Assembly: GCF_008693385.1 (NCBI RefSeq)
Contig: NZ_CP044065.1
Location: forward strand, 868,001-932,000
DNA: 64,000 nt
From: Cupriavidus pauculus
GTDB lineage: Bacteria > Pseudomonadota > Gammaproteobacteria > Burkholderiales > Burkholderiaceae
Reading direction: 5' to 3'
Numbering within the stretch: position 1 is the first letter of the stretch; each line of letters begins with the position of its first letter. Position numbers and translations under genes: made by a program. Under the pieces are notes generated by a model that did no database searches, was not told the DNA's origin, and saw only the letters and a program-made list of their open reading frames with translations. This document shows positions 20,646 to 29,888 of the stretch, one piece after another.

Positions 20646-21743
20646 ATGAACGTCACCGAGTATTACGAGCACGAACTTCAGCAGCGCGGCTACCAGTCGG
20701 ACGAGGCGCAGCTGCGCGCGGTCGCGCGGCTGCAGCAGTGCTACGACGAATGGGTCGCCTACAAGGCGCGCCGCGGCAATGCACTGAAGAAGCTGCTCGT
20801 GCATCCCGATGTGCCCAAGGGCGTCTATCTGTGGGGCGGGGTGGGGCGCGGCAAGTCGTTCCTGATGGACAGCTTCTATACCTGCGTGCCCGTGGTGCGC
20901 AAGACGCGGCTCCATTTCCATGAATTCATGCGCGAGGTGCATCGCCAGCTCGAGGAACTGCGCGGCCGCGCCGATCCGCTCGACGAACTGGCCCGGCGCA
21001 TCGCGCGCAAGTACCGGCTCATCTGCTTCGACGAGTTCCACGTCAGCGACGTGGCCGATGCGATGATGCTGCACCGCCTGCTCGACCAGCTCTTTGCGAA
21101 CGGCGTGCAGTTCGTCATGACGTCGAACTACCGGCCGGATCTGCTGTATCCGGATGGACTGCATCGCGACCGCGTGCTGCCGGCCATCGCGTTGCTGGAG
21201 ACGAAGCTCGACGTGCTCAATGTCGATGCCGGGATCGACTACCGCAAGCGCGCGCTCGAGCAGGTGGAGGCCTACCACACGCCGCTGGGTCGCGAAGCGA
21301 GCGCCGCGCTGCGCGATGCATTCGTAGCCATTGCGGGCACGGCCGACGAATCGCCGATCCTGCATATCGAGCATCGCGAGCTGAAGGCATTGCGCCGTGC
21401 CAACGGCGTGGTGTGGTTCGACTTCGCGACGCTGTGCGGCGGTCCGCGTTCGCAGAACGATTACCTGGAGCTCGCTTCGCAGTTCCATACGGTGATTCTT
21501 TCCGACGTGCCGAAGATGACGCCGCGCATGTCGTCGGAAGCGCGCCGGTTCACGTGGCTGATCGACGTGTTCTACGACCACAAGGTCAAGCTGCTGATGT
21601 CCGCCGAGGTCCCCGCGGACGAGCTCTATACCGAAGGCCAGATGGCCAACGAGTTCCACCGCACCGTGTCCCGCATCATCGAGATGCAGTCGCGCGAATA
21701 CCTCGAATCCGCGCGCAGGACGATGGATACGTCTCTGACCTGA
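20646..21743 (+). CDS. zapE: Cell division ATPase ZapE (AFG1-like)
   Basis: 365 residues. Walker A GGVGRGKS (about residues 64-71) and Walker B RLICFDEFHVSD (near 125) within the AFG1/ZapE AAA-like fold; MTSNYRPDLLYPDGL is a further family signature. In E. coli ZapE associates with the Z ring late in division and under stress. ATG 20646 fits the family N-terminus. In many proteobacteria it follows the odh genes, as here, but a terminator lies in between, so it likely has its own promoter. Confidence 0.92.
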   Translation: MNVTEYYEHELQQRGYQSDEAQLRAVARLQQCYDEWVAYKARRGNALKKLLVHPDVPKGVYLWGGVGRGKSFLMDSFYTCVPVVRKTRLHFHEFMREVHRQLEELRGRADPLDELARRIARKYRLICFDEFHVSDVADAMMLHRLLDQLFANGVQFVMTSNYRPDLLYPDGLHRDRVLPAIALLETKLDVLNVDAGIDYRKRALEQVEAYHTPLGREASAALRDAFVAIAGTADESPILHIEHRELKALRRANGVVWFDFATLCGGPRSQNDYLELASQFHTVILSDVPKMTPRMSSEARRFTWLIDVFYDHKVKLLMSAEVPADELYTEGQMANEFHRTVSRIIEMQSREYLESARRTMDTSLT

Positions 21744-21806
21744 TACTGATCGCGGAAAGACAGACGCCGATGTTTGCCGCCGGATGAGGGCACACCTCAC
21801 CGTCGA

Positions 21807-21820
21807 TTGATCTGCATCAA
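21807..21820 (+). promoter_or_regulatory. FNR box in front of ccoI
   Basis: TTGAT-CTGC-ATCAA matches the FNR/ANR consensus TTGAT-N4-ATCAA exactly. A -10-like TACTAT lies at 21843-21848, so transcription would start near 21855 and the box would be centred at about -41.5, the class II activation position. It predicts oxygen-limited induction of ccoI-ccoS. Confidence 0.78.
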
Positions 21821-21870
21821 AGTGTGAGGGCGGGGCGCTACCTACTATTCCGTAGGTAAAAGAGCGCCCC

Positions 21871-24414
21871 ATGTCCCTCGCATGCTTTCACTGCGGCCAG
21901 CCGGTCGGTTCCGGCGCGCCGCTGTCCCTCTCTCTCGATGGCACGCTGCGGCAATTCTGCTGTGGCGGCTGCATGACCCTTGCCCGCACGCTGCATGCGG
22001 CCGGCTTTGGACATTTCTACGCCGATACCGCGCTTGCCGCGGGGAAATTTGCCCGCCCGATCGAAGGCGATGCCCGGCGCGAGGCCGAGCTGGTCTGGGC
22101 GGCCTACGACGCGCCGGAACTGCGCGCGCAGTTCGTTCGCGATATCGGTACCGACGAAGCGGAAATCACGCTCGCTCCGGAGAATATCCGCTGCGCCGCG
22201 TGCGCATGGCTGATCGAACAGCATCTTCAGCAGTTGCCGGGCGTGGTATCGGCGGTGGCCAACGTGGCCACGCGCCGTGTGGTCGTCCGCTGGCGCGCGG
22301 GGGCGCAGCCGGTCGCCGGGCTGCTGGCCGCGCTTGCCGATATCGGCTATCTCGCCTGGCCGTTCGAGGTGGGCCGCGCCGACCGCGCGGACCGCCGCGA
22401 GCGCCGGGCGCTGCTGATGCGCATGGCGGTGGCGATGCTCGCGATGATGCAGGTCATGATGTATGCGTGGCCGGTCTACACCTACGAGGCGACCATCGAC
22501 GCGGGCCTGCTGACGCTGATGCGCTGGGCGAGCTTTGCGCTGACGCTGCCGGTGGTCACCTATTCGGCGTGGCCGATCTTCGCTGGTGCATGGCGCGATC
22601 TCCGCGGGGGCCGCGCGGGGATGGACGTGCCGGTAGCGATCGGCGTGGCGGCCGGTTTTCTTGCGAGCACGGTGGCCACCGTGCGCGGCCACGGGGAGGT
22701 CTACTTCGACTCCGTCACGATGTTCGTGGCGTTCCTGTTGCTGGCCCGGTATCTGGAGCTGCGCGTACGGCAGGCCTCGCGCAGCGGCGCCGAGATGCTC
22801 GCGCGGCAACTGCCGGCTACCTGCGAGCGCGTGGCGGAAGCCGGCGCCGCGAGTGAGCGGATTCCCGTCGCGCGGCTGCGGGTGGGTGACCGCGTGCGGG
22901 TGAGAGCGGGCGACGTGGTGCCCGCCGATGGCACGATCGTGCTCGGTGCAAGCGAGTTCGACGAAGCGCTGTTGACAGGTGAGCCGCGGCCGGTGCCGCG
23001 GGGGATCGGCGGCACGGTACTCGCGGGCAGCTTCAACAGCGCGAGCCCGGTGGAGCTTCGCGTGACGCGCATCGGTGCCGCGACGCGGCTGGCCGAGATC
23101 GTCGCGGTGCTCGACCGCGCGCTGACCGACAAGCCCCGCATCGCGGCGCTCGCCGATCGCGTGGCGGCGTGGTTCGTGGGGACGTTGCTGCTGCTTGCCG
23201 CAGTCACGGGCGCGGTCTGGGCGCTGTGGATCGATCCGGCGCGCGCGTTGCCGGTGACCGTCGCGGTGCTCGTGGTGAGCTGCCCCTGCGCGCTGTCGCT
23301 GGCCGCGCCCGCGGCACTGGCGGCTGCGGGGGCCGCATTGTCCCGCTGCGGACTGCTGATGACGCGGGGCCATGCCATGGAGACGCTCGCGCGTGTCACC
23401 GACGTCGTGCTCGACAAGACCGGTACGCTGACGCAGGGGACGTTCTCGGTGGTGGATACCGACGTGCTCGGCGCGCTGGATGCCTCGCAATGCCGCGCGC
23501 TGGCCGCGGCGATGGAGCGCGACAGCGAACACCCCATCGGCCGCGCGCTGCGGGCGGACGCATCCGGCGCGAGCCTGCCCGCGGTGCATGGGCTCCGCAA
23601 TGTGCCGGGGCAGGGCGTCGAGGCGACGCTGGGAGCGCGGCAACTGCGGCTGGGCCACTACGCGTTCGTGACCGCGGCCCGGGCCTGCGACGCAACGCGC
23701 GGCACGACCGGCACGCCCGACACGACCGGCACGTCCAGCACGACCGGCACGACCGGCACGACCGGCACGACCGGCACGACCGGCACGACCGGCACGTCCG
23801 GCGCGGACGCTGCGCTTGCCACCCCTATCTGGCTCGGCGACGATCAAGGTCTGCTCGCGCGCTTCGTGCTGGCCGACGTCGCGCGGCCGCAGGCCGGCCT
23901 GTTGCTGGCCCGCCTGCATCGCCTCGGCGTGCGTGTGCACCTGCTCTCGGGCGACCACCCGAACGCCGTGCAGGCATGGGCGCAGCGGCTCGATATCGCC
24001 CGCGCCGCGGGCGCGCGGACGCCCGAGGGCAAGCGCGACGACGTGGCCGCGCTCCAGCAGTCGGGTGCCGTGGTGCTCGCCGTCGGCGACGGCATCAACG
24101 ACGCCCCCGTGCTCGCACAGGCCCACGTCTCCATCGCCATCGGCAGCGGTGCCCCGCTCGCCCAGGCGGGCGCCGACGCGGTGCTGATGCACGACGACAT
24201 TGCCACGATCGCCACCGCGCTGACCGTCGCCCGCCGCGCGCGCCGGGTCATGCGGCAGAACCTCGGCTGGGCATTCGCCTACAACGTCATCGCCATCCCG
24301 CTCGCGGCCACCGGCCATGTCACCGCGTGGATGGCCGGCATCGGCATGTCGCTGTCCTCGCTGCTGGTCGTGCTCAACGCCTGGCGGCTGCTACGCGTAC
24401 CGAAAGAGGCCTGA
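21871..24414 (+). CDS. ccoI: cbb3 oxidase assembly copper-transporting P1B-type ATPase CcoI
   Basis: 847 residues (FixI). N-terminal CFHCGQP and FCCGGCM cysteine motifs, then a heavy-metal-associated domain with CAACAWLIEQHL; membrane helices including the ion motif SCPCAL; phosphorylation motif DKTGTLTQ; hinge GDGINDAPVLAQA. It supplies copper for the cbb3 oxidase active site in the inner membrane. Start follows GGTAAAAGAG. Odd: residues about 609-644 are a low-complexity Thr-Thr-Gly run coded by a 9-bp tandem repeat, just before WLGDDQGLLARFVLADV, where homologues normally have a short loop. FNR box upstream; ccoS starts 2 nt after the stop. Confidence 0.95.
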   Translation: MSLACFHCGQPVGSGAPLSLSLDGTLRQFCCGGCMTLARTLHAAGFGHFYADTALAAGKFARPIEGDARREAELVWAAYDAPELRAQFVRDIGTDEAEITLAPENIRCAACAWLIEQHLQQLPGVVSAVANVATRRVVVRWRAGAQPVAGLLAALADIGYLAWPFEVGRADRADRRERRALLMRMAVAMLAMMQVMMYAWPVYTYEATIDAGLLTLMRWASFALTLPVVTYSAWPIFAGAWRDLRGGRAGMDVPVAIGVAAGFLASTVATVRGHGEVYFDSVTMFVAFLLLARYLELRVRQASRSGAEMLARQLPATCERVAEAGAASERIPVARLRVGDRVRVRAGDVVPADGTIVLGASEFDEALLTGEPRPVPRGIGGTVLAGSFNSASPVELRVTRIGAATRLAEIVAVLDRALTDKPRIAALADRVAAWFVGTLLLLAAVTGAVWALWIDPARALPVTVAVLVVSCPCALSLAAPAALAAAGAALSRCGLLMTRGHAMETLARVTDVVLDKTGTLTQGTFSVVDTDVLGALDASQCRALAAAMERDSEHPIGRALRADASGASLPAVHGLRNVPGQGVEATLGARQLRLGHYAFVTAARACDATRGTTGTPDTTGTSSTTGTTGTTGTTGTTGTTGTSGADAALATPIWLGDDQGLLARFVLADVARPQAGLLLARLHRLGVRVHLLSGDHPNAVQAWAQRLDIARAAGARTPEGKRDDVAALQQSGAVVLAVGDGINDAPVLAQAHVSIAIGSGAPLAQAGADAVLMHDDIATIATALTVARRARRVMRQNLGWAFAYNVIAIPLAATGHVTAWMAGIGMSLSSLLVVLNAWRLLRVPKEA
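23695..23802 (+). repeat. 9-bp tandem repeat inside ccoI (Thr-Thr-Gly repeat)
   Basis: Twelve 9-bp units of the type ACGACCGGC in frame; six consecutive units (23740-23793) are perfect, the outer ones carry substitutions. They code for a flexible Thr-Thr-Gly loop. Since 9 is a multiple of 3, copy number can change without breaking the frame. Confidence 0.9.
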
Positions 24415-24416
24415 CG

Positions 24417-24611
24417 ATGGACATGCTCTACCTGCTGGTGCCGATGAGCCTCGTACTGGTGGCGCTGATTGCCGGCGCGCTCTGGTGGGCCATGCATGCG
24501 GGTCAGTACGACGACCTCGACCGCCCGGCGGAAGCCATCCTGCTCGACAACGACAGCGTGACGCCGCGCAACACCCTCGAAAAAAGTTCATCGCAATTTC
24601 CTCAAAGTTGA
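24417..24611 (+). CDS. ccoS: cbb3-type cytochrome oxidase assembly protein CcoS
   Basis: 64 residues: a single membrane helix (about residues 4-26) and a short acidic tail with GQYDDLDRPAEAILLDND, the family signature. CcoS is needed for cofactor insertion or maturation of cbb3 oxidase. It starts 2 nt after the ccoI stop, so it is co-translated with it. Its 3' end overlaps the FNR box of ccoN. Confidence 0.9.
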   Translation: MDMLYLLVPMSLVLVALIAGALWWAMHAGQYDDLDRPAEAILLDNDSVTPRNTLEKSSSQFPQS

Positions 24612-24621
24612 TGGAGGTCAA
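24608..24621 (+). promoter_or_regulatory. FNR box in front of ccoN
   Basis: TTGAT-GGAG-GTCAA matches the FNR consensus at nine of ten positions. A -10-like CACTAA lies at 24641-24646, which would place the box near -40. It lies across the stop codon of ccoS and predicts micro-oxic induction of ccoNOQP. Confidence 0.65.
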
Positions 24622-24630
24622 CGCCGGGTC

Positions 24631-24671
24631 GATGACGCTTCACTAAAGTCGGGTCGTCATCGGGGTTTTTT
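24631..24671 (+). terminator. Possible terminator/attenuator between ccoS and ccoN
   Basis: GATGACG (24631-24637) and CGTCATC (24655-24661) can pair across a 17-nt loop, followed by GGGG and six T. It may end the ccoIS transcript; it overlaps the inferred ccoN promoter start region, so it could also act in the ccoN leader. Stem short, hence moderate confidence. Confidence 0.4.
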
Positions 24672-24697
24672 ATCTCACTTTTGCATTGGGGGTCTGA

Positions 24698-26185
24698 ATG
24701 GAAGTCACCACCGCTGCGTCTCGCGTGCCGGATCTCGCGAGCACGCGCGCGGATACCCGCGCAGGAACCTTCAACTACGGCGTGGTGCGGCAGTTCGCGA
24801 TCATGACCGTGGTCTGGGGGATCGTTGGCATGGCTGTCGGCGTCCTGCTGGCGGCGCAACTGATCTGGCCGGATCTCAACTTCAATACACCGTGGCTGTC
24901 GTTCGGCCGGCTGCGGCCGCTCCATACCAACGCGGTGATCTTCGCGTTCGGCGGCAGCGCGCTGTTCGCGACCTCGTACTACGTGGTGCAGCGCACGTGC
25001 CAGGCTCGCCTGTTCTGCGGCCCGCTGGCCGCGTTCACGTTCTGGGGCTGGCAGGCGGTCATCGTGGCGGCCGTCATCACGCTGCCGATGGGCATCACGA
25101 GCTCGAAGGAATACGCCGAGCTCGAATGGCCGATCGACATCCTGATCACGCTGGTATGGGTCGCCTACGCAATCGTGTTCTTCGGCACCATCATCCGCCG
25201 CAAGACGCGCCATATCTACGTGGCCAACTGGTTCTTCGGCGCCTACATCCTGACCATCGCGCTGCTGCATATCGTGAACAACATCGAGATGCCGGCGTCG
25301 ATGTGGAAGTCCTATTCGGCGTACGCGGGCGTGCAGGACGCGATGGTGCAATGGTGGTACGGCCACAATGCGGTCGGGTTCTTCCTCACCACGAGCTTTC
25401 TCGGGATGATGTACTACTTCATCCCCAAGCAGGCCGGCCGCCCGATCTACTCTTACCGGCTCTCGATCGTCCACTTCTGGGCGCTCAACTTCACCTACAT
25501 GTGGGCCGGCCCCCACCATCTGCAATACACGGCGCTGCCCGACTGGGCCCAGTCGCTGGGCATGGTGTTCTCGCTGATCCTGCTCGCGCCGTCGTGGGGC
25601 GGCATGATCAACGGGATCATGACGCTGTCGGGCGCCTGGCACAAGCTGCGCACGGACCCGATCCTCAAGTTCCTCGTCGTCGCGCTGTCGTTCTACGGCA
25701 TGGCCACGTTCGAAGGCTCGATGATGTCCATCAAGACCGTCAATGCGCTGTCGCACTACACGGACTGGACGATCGGCCACGTCCATTCGGGCGCACTGGG
25801 CTGGGTCGCGATGATCTCCGTGGGCTCGCTCTACTACCTGATTCCGCGCCTGTTCGGCGAGAAGCAGATGCACAGCGTGCGGCTGATCGAATGGCACTTC
25901 TGGATCGCGACGATCGGCGTGGTGCTTTATATCGCGTCGATGTGGATCGCGGGCGTGATGGAGGGCCTGATGTGGCGCGCCACGCAGCCCGACGGCACGC
26001 TGACCTACGCATTCGTCGAAGCGGTGAAGGCCAAGTATCCGTTCTATCTGATCCGGTTGCTGGGCGGCCTGTGCTTCCTCTCCGGGATGCTGATCATGGC
26101 CTGGAACGTGTACCGCACGATCGCCGGCAAGCGCGCGGTGGACGCGCCCATTCCGGACGGCCTGGCCCCGGCCGCCGCGCACTGA
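24698..26185 (+). CDS. ccoN: cbb3-type cytochrome c oxidase subunit I
   Basis: 495 residues, about 12-14 membrane helices. Heme and CuB ligand histidines are in the family positions: [40 protein letters not shown] and [10 protein letters not shown]. Catalytic subunit that reduces oxygen and pumps protons at low oxygen tension. The start ATG 24698 follows GGGGGT. First gene of ccoNOQP; FNR box upstream. ccoO follows. Confidence 0.97.
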   Translation: MEVTTAASRVPDLASTRADTRAGTFNYGVVRQFAIMTVVWGIVGMAVGVLLAAQLIWPDLNFNTPWLSFGRLRPLHTNAVIFAFGGSALFATSYYVVQRTCQARLFCGPLAAFTFWGWQAVIVAAVITLPMGITSSKEYAELEWPIDILITLVWVAYAIVFFGTIIRRKTRHIYVANWFFGAYILTIALLHIVNNIEMPASMWKSYSAYAGVQDAMVQWWYGHNAVGFFLTTSFLGMMYYFIPKQAGRPIYSYRLSIVHFWALNFTYMWAGPHHLQYTALPDWAQSLGMVFSLILLAPSWGGMINGIMTLSGAWHKLRTDPILKFLVVALSFYGMATFEGSMMSIKTVNALSHYTDWTIGHVHSGALGWVAMISVGSLYYLIPRLFGEKQMHSVRLIEWHFWIATIGVVLYIASMWIAGVMEGLMWRATQPDGTLTYAFVEAVKAKYPFYLIRLLGGLCFLSGMLIMAWNVYRTIAGKRAVDAPIPDGLAPAAAH

Positions 26186-26203
26186 TAGGGAAGGATGTCG
26201 AAG

Positions 26204-26860
26204 ATGTCAGCACAACAACAGAAGTTCTGGTCCCACGAAACCCTCGAGAAGAACGTCGGCTGGCTGATCGTGGCCACGATCATCGTGGTCAGCATCGCCG
26301 GTCTCGTGCAAATCGTGCCGCTGTTCTTCCAGCATTCGACGACGCAGCCCGACCCCGGCATCACGCCGTACTCGCCATTGCGCCTGATGGGCCGCGATAT
26401 CTATATCCGCGAAGGCTGTGTGGGCTGCCACTCGCAGCAGGTGCGCACGCTGCAGGCGGAGACCGAACGCTACGGCCACTTCTCGACGGCCGGCGAATCG
26501 GTGTTCGACCATCCGTTCCTGTGGGGCTCCAAGCGAACCGGTCCGGACCTCGCGCGCGTCGGCGGCCGCTACTCGGACGACTGGCAGCGCGTGCACCTGC
26601 GCAATCCGCGCGACGTGGTGCCCGAATCGGTCATGCCGTCATATCCGTGGCTCGAGAAGACGCCGCTCGCCACCGACAGCGTCCAGGCGCGCATGCACGC
26701 GCTCAAACGATTAGGGGTGCCTTACACCGAGGACGAGATCGCGCACGCGCCCGAGGCGCTCGCGGGCAAGACCGAGGAGGACGCGATGGTCGCGTATCTG
26801 CAGGGCCTCGGCATCAATCGCCGCAACGTGCGCATCGACGGTGCGCCGGCCAAGGAGTAA
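26204..26860 (+). CDS. ccoO: cbb3-type cytochrome c oxidase subunit II
   Basis: 218 residues. One N-terminal membrane anchor (about 17-38) and a periplasmic monoheme cytochrome c domain with CVGCH and the axial Met in [10 protein letters not shown]. It passes electrons from CcoP to CcoN. ATG 26204 is preferred: AAGGA lies 8 nt upstream, whereas the in-frame ATG at 26195 has its purine stretch only 3 nt away. Confidence 0.96.
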   Translation: MSAQQQKFWSHETLEKNVGWLIVATIIVVSIAGLVQIVPLFFQHSTTQPDPGITPYSPLRLMGRDIYIREGCVGCHSQQVRTLQAETERYGHFSTAGESVFDHPFLWGSKRTGPDLARVGGRYSDDWQRVHLRNPRDVVPESVMPSYPWLEKTPLATDSVQARMHALKRLGVPYTEDEIAHAPEALAGKTEEDAMVAYLQGLGINRRNVRIDGAPAKE

Positions 26861-26864
26861 GGCC

Positions 26865-27047
26865 ATGGCCATGCTGACCGCGATCGCCACCGTCATCTCC
26901 ATGGTGGTCTTCCTCGGCATCTGCTGGTGGGCGTGGTCCGCGCACCGGCAGGCCGCCAATCTCGAGTCCGCGCTGCTGCCTTTCGCGCTGCCGGACGAAA
27001 CGACAACGCGCCCCACAACGTCTCCCGACGGGGAGCTTCGATCATGA
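26865..27047 (+). CDS. ccoQ: cbb3-type cytochrome oxidase small subunit CcoQ
   Basis: 60 residues: one membrane helix (about 5-24) with the FixQ-type FLGICWWAWSAHR, then a short polar tail. CcoQ stabilises the assembled oxidase. It starts 4 nt after ccoO and its stop overlaps the ccoP start (ATGA), so translation is coupled. The ATG at 26865 gives the family start; the longer frame from 26841 would run into ccoO. Confidence 0.9.
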   Translation: MAMLTAIATVISMVVFLGICWWAWSAHRQAANLESALLPFALPDETTTRPTTSPDGELRS

Positions 27048-27961
27048 GCGATTTCACTTCCGGATTCTGGAGCTATTACATCGCCGCCATCGCACTGGTC
27101 GGTATCGTGTGGTGTGCGTGGCTGCTGCTGTCGCAACGCCGTATCGCCGCGCAGCAGACCGGCGCCGCCGCCGATACGGGTCATGTCTGGGACGGCGACC
27201 TGCGCGAACTGAACAACCCGCTGCCGCGCTGGTGGATGTGGATGTTCCTGCTGTCGTGCGTGTTCGCGCTCGCCTACCTCGTGCTGTACCCCGGGCTCGG
27301 CGCGTACCGGGGCGTGCTCGGCTTCTCGACGCAGGGCGAACTCGCGGCGCAGCGGCAGGCGGCCGAGGCGACGCAGCATGCGATCTACGCAAAGTACATG
27401 CAGATGGACGTCAAGGCGGTGGCCGCCGATCCCGAGGCGCACGAGATCGGCCAGCGGCTGTTTCTCAATTACTGCGCGCAGTGTCATGGCTCCGATGCGC
27501 GGGGCAGCCGCGGCTTTCCGAACCTGACCGATACCGACTGGCTGTATGGCGGCGATCCCGATACCATCCGCCAGACCATCACGAAGGGCCGCAACGGCAA
27601 GATGCCGTCGTTCGCTGCCGCTGTCGATGGCAAGCTCGCCGGCGACGTCGCCCAGTATGTGCGATCGCTGTCGGGACTCGCCTACGACCCGATTCGCGCA
27701 TCGCGCGGCGAAGGCACGTTCAAGACCACCTGTGCGGCCTGCCACGGAAGTTCGGGCAAGGGCAATCAGGCCCTCGGCGCGCCGAATCTCTCGGACAACG
27801 TCTGGCTCTATGGCAGCTCGGAGGGCACGATCGTCGAGGCGATTCTCAAGGGTCACGACGGCCATATGCCCGCGCATGAGGAAATTCTGACGCCCGAGCG
27901 CATCCAGATGCTGACCGCCTATGTCTGGAGCCTGTCCAATACGGATGGGGCGTCGCGATGA
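27044..27961 (+). CDS. ccoP: cbb3-type cytochrome c oxidase diheme subunit III
   Basis: 305 residues. Two N-terminal membrane helices (about 6-26 and 62-85) and two periplasmic cytochrome c domains with CAQCH (near 145) and CAACH (near 231), each with a later Met ligand (NGKMPSF, DGHMPAH). It accepts electrons from soluble cytochromes c. Overlaps ccoQ and ccoG by 4 nt on each side. Confidence 0.96.
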   Translation: MSDFTSGFWSYYIAAIALVGIVWCAWLLLSQRRIAAQQTGAAADTGHVWDGDLRELNNPLPRWWMWMFLLSCVFALAYLVLYPGLGAYRGVLGFSTQGELAAQRQAAEATQHAIYAKYMQMDVKAVAADPEAHEIGQRLFLNYCAQCHGSDARGSRGFPNLTDTDWLYGGDPDTIRQTITKGRNGKMPSFAAAVDGKLAGDVAQYVRSLSGLAYDPIRASRGEGTFKTTCAACHGSSGKGNQALGAPNLSDNVWLYGSSEGTIVEAILKGHDGHMPAHEEILTPERIQMLTAYVWSLSNTDGASR

Positions 27962-29403
27962 ATGACAACAGCTGGCGGCCGATGTCGATGCCCGGTGCGG
28001 AGAGTTCCGACGAGGCACTCTACGAGGTGCGGCGCAAGATCTATCCGCGCTCGGTCACCGGCGCCTTCGACCGCTGGCGTGTCTGGCTCGTGATTCTCAC
28101 GCAGCTGATCTTCTATGGCACGCCATGGCTGCAGTGGAATGGCCGGCAGGCGGTGCTGTTCGATCTGGGCGCGCGCAAGTTCTATATCTTCGGGCTCGTG
28201 CTGTGGCCGCAGGACGTGATCTACCTGTCGGTGCTGCTCGTGATCTCGGCGCTCGCGCTGTTCCTGTTCACCGCGATCGCAGGGCGCCTGTTCTGCGGCT
28301 ACGCGTGTCCGCAGACGGTCTACACGGAGATCTTCCTGTGGATCGAGCGCCGGATAGAAGGCGACCGTTTCGCGCGTATCCGGCTCGACGGCGATCCGTG
28401 GTCGCTGCGCAAGCTGCGGCTCAAGGCCACCAAACACGCGTTGTGGATCGTTATCGCGCTGTGGACGGGCTTCACGTTTGTCGGTTTTTTCACACCCATT
28501 CGCGCGCTGGGCGGCCAGGTCGCCAGCGCCGGGCTCGGGCCGTGGCAGACGTTCTGGATGCTGTTCTATGCGTTCGCGACGTGGGGCAACGCGGGATTCA
28601 TGCGCGAGCAGGTGTGCAAGTACATGTGCCCGTACGCGCGTTTCCAGAGCGTGATGGTCGATCGCGACACGTTCGTGGTGACCTATGACGTCGGCCGCGG
28701 CGAGCCGCGCGGCAGCCGCGGCCGCAAGGCCGATTACCGTGCCGCGGGCCTCGGCGATTGCGTGAACTGCAGCATCTGCGTGCAGGTCTGCCCGACCGGT
28801 ATCGATATTCGCGACGGCCTGCAGTATGAGTGCATCGGCTGCGGCGCCTGCATCGATGCCTGCAATCAGGTCATGGACAAGATGGCCTATCCGCGCGGGC
28901 TGATTCGCTATACATCCGAGAACGCAATGCGGCAGAGCCTGTCGCCGGAGGCCGCGCGCCGCCGGCTGCTGCGGCCGCGCGTGCTGATCTACTCGACCGT
29001 CTGGCTCGCGCTCGTCGCGGGACTGGCGGTATCGATCGCGCTGCGCGCGCCGCTCAAGGTCGACGTGCTGCGCGACCGCGGCGCATTGAGCCGCGAAGTC
29101 GAGGGCCGGTGGATCGAGAACGTCTACCGGCTGCAGCTGATCAATACGACCGAAGCGCCCATGCAGGTGCGCGTGCAGGCCAACGGCCACGACCTGGCCG
29201 GTATCAGCATCGAATACGACCCCACGGCGGAGGCGCTGGCGCCGGCATCGAACCGGCTCGTGCCGGTCCGCATCCGCGTGCCTATCGAGGCCGCGCGGCC
29301 GGGCACGCACAAGATCGATATCGCGGTAACGGCGGAGCAGGGCGGTCATCAGGTGGCCGATGTCCGTCAGGCCACGAGCTTTATCGTGCCGCGCAATCTC
29401 TAG
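27958..29403 (+). CDS. ccoG: cbb3 oxidase accessory ferredoxin CcoG
   Basis: 481 residues (RdxA/FixG). Five or so membrane helices with CGYACPQTVYTE and CKYMCPYARFQ between them, then two 4Fe-4S motifs CVNCSICVQVC and CIGCGACIDAC, and a C-terminal periplasmic Ig-like FixG domain. In Rhodobacter CcoG is a cupric reductase that prepares copper for the oxidase. Start overlaps the ccoP stop by 4 nt; the FixH-like gene follows 16 nt later. Confidence 0.95.
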   Translation: MNDNSWRPMSMPGAESSDEALYEVRRKIYPRSVTGAFDRWRVWLVILTQLIFYGTPWLQWNGRQAVLFDLGARKFYIFGLVLWPQDVIYLSVLLVISALALFLFTAIAGRLFCGYACPQTVYTEIFLWIERRIEGDRFARIRLDGDPWSLRKLRLKATKHALWIVIALWTGFTFVGFFTPIRALGGQVASAGLGPWQTFWMLFYAFATWGNAGFMREQVCKYMCPYARFQSVMVDRDTFVVTYDVGRGEPRGSRGRKADYRAAGLGDCVNCSICVQVCPTGIDIRDGLQYECIGCGACIDACNQVMDKMAYPRGLIRYTSENAMRQSLSPEAARRRLLRPRVLIYSTVWLALVAGLAVSIALRAPLKVDVLRDRGALSREVEGRWIENVYRLQLINTTEAPMQVRVQANGHDLAGISIEYDPTAEALAPASNRLVPVRIRVPIEAARPGTHKIDIAVTAEQGGHQVADVRQATSFIVPRNL

Positions 29404-29419
29404 GGAACAGGGAGTTCAC

Positions 29420-29611
29420 ATGCAGACGCAACAAGGTAGACCGTGGTGGAAGGAACCGTGGCCGTGGCTGCTGATGAGCGGCCCGCTGCTGGCCATGATC
29501 GGCTGCGGCGTGACGATCTGGCTCGCCGCGCAGCATGCGGACCGGCCCGTCGCCGACGCCGAGCATCGCGGCCTGGTGGTCAAGGCCGTGCCCGAAGCGA
29601 GGCATCCATGA
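29420..29611 (+). CDS. Short FixH-like protein
   Basis: 63 residues: WWKEPWPWLLMSGPLLAMIG and a membrane helix, then VADAEHRGLVVK, matching only the N-terminal part of FixH/CcoH (full-length members are about 150-170 residues). CcoH aids cbb3 assembly. Its position right after ccoG supports the assignment; the short form may be natural or reduced. A GGGAG lies upstream of ATG 29420. Its stop overlaps the next start by 4 nt. Confidence 0.7.
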   Translation: MQTQQGRPWWKEPWPWLLMSGPLLAMIGCGVTIWLAAQHADRPVADAEHRGLVVKAVPEARHP

Positions 29612-29865
29612 ACGGACACACACGTTGGCGCTGGCTGATGTGGGTGTTGTGGCCCGCATTCCTGGTGGCTGGCGTGGCGACGGCGGCGGTGTTCTCGCTC
29701 GTCGATCCCAGCGACCTCATGCTGTTCGGCCATCCGCTCGAGGCATCGCGCGAGGCCGTGTACACGGTGGGTTTCCTGTCGGCGTGGATGCTGTGCGCGG
29801 TGTCGAGCGGACTCACGCTCTACACGCTGCCCGCACCGCTTGCAGAGACCGACGAACTGGAATGA
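29608..29865 (+). CDS. Small hypothetical membrane protein of the cco operon
   Basis: 85 residues with two hydrophobic helices (about 8-29 and 50-72) and an acidic tail. It starts on the stop of the FixH-like gene (ATGA), so it is translated with the cco genes. I recognise no domain. A role in cbb3 assembly is inferred from position only. Its 3' end faces the fnr gene 23 nt away. Confidence 0.7.
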   Translation: MNGHTRWRWLMWVLWPAFLVAGVATAAVFSLVDPSDLMLFGHPLEASREAVYTVGFLSAWMLCAVSSGLTLYTLPAPLAETDELE

Positions 29866-29888
29866 ATGCGGAGTGAGCGACGATGCCG

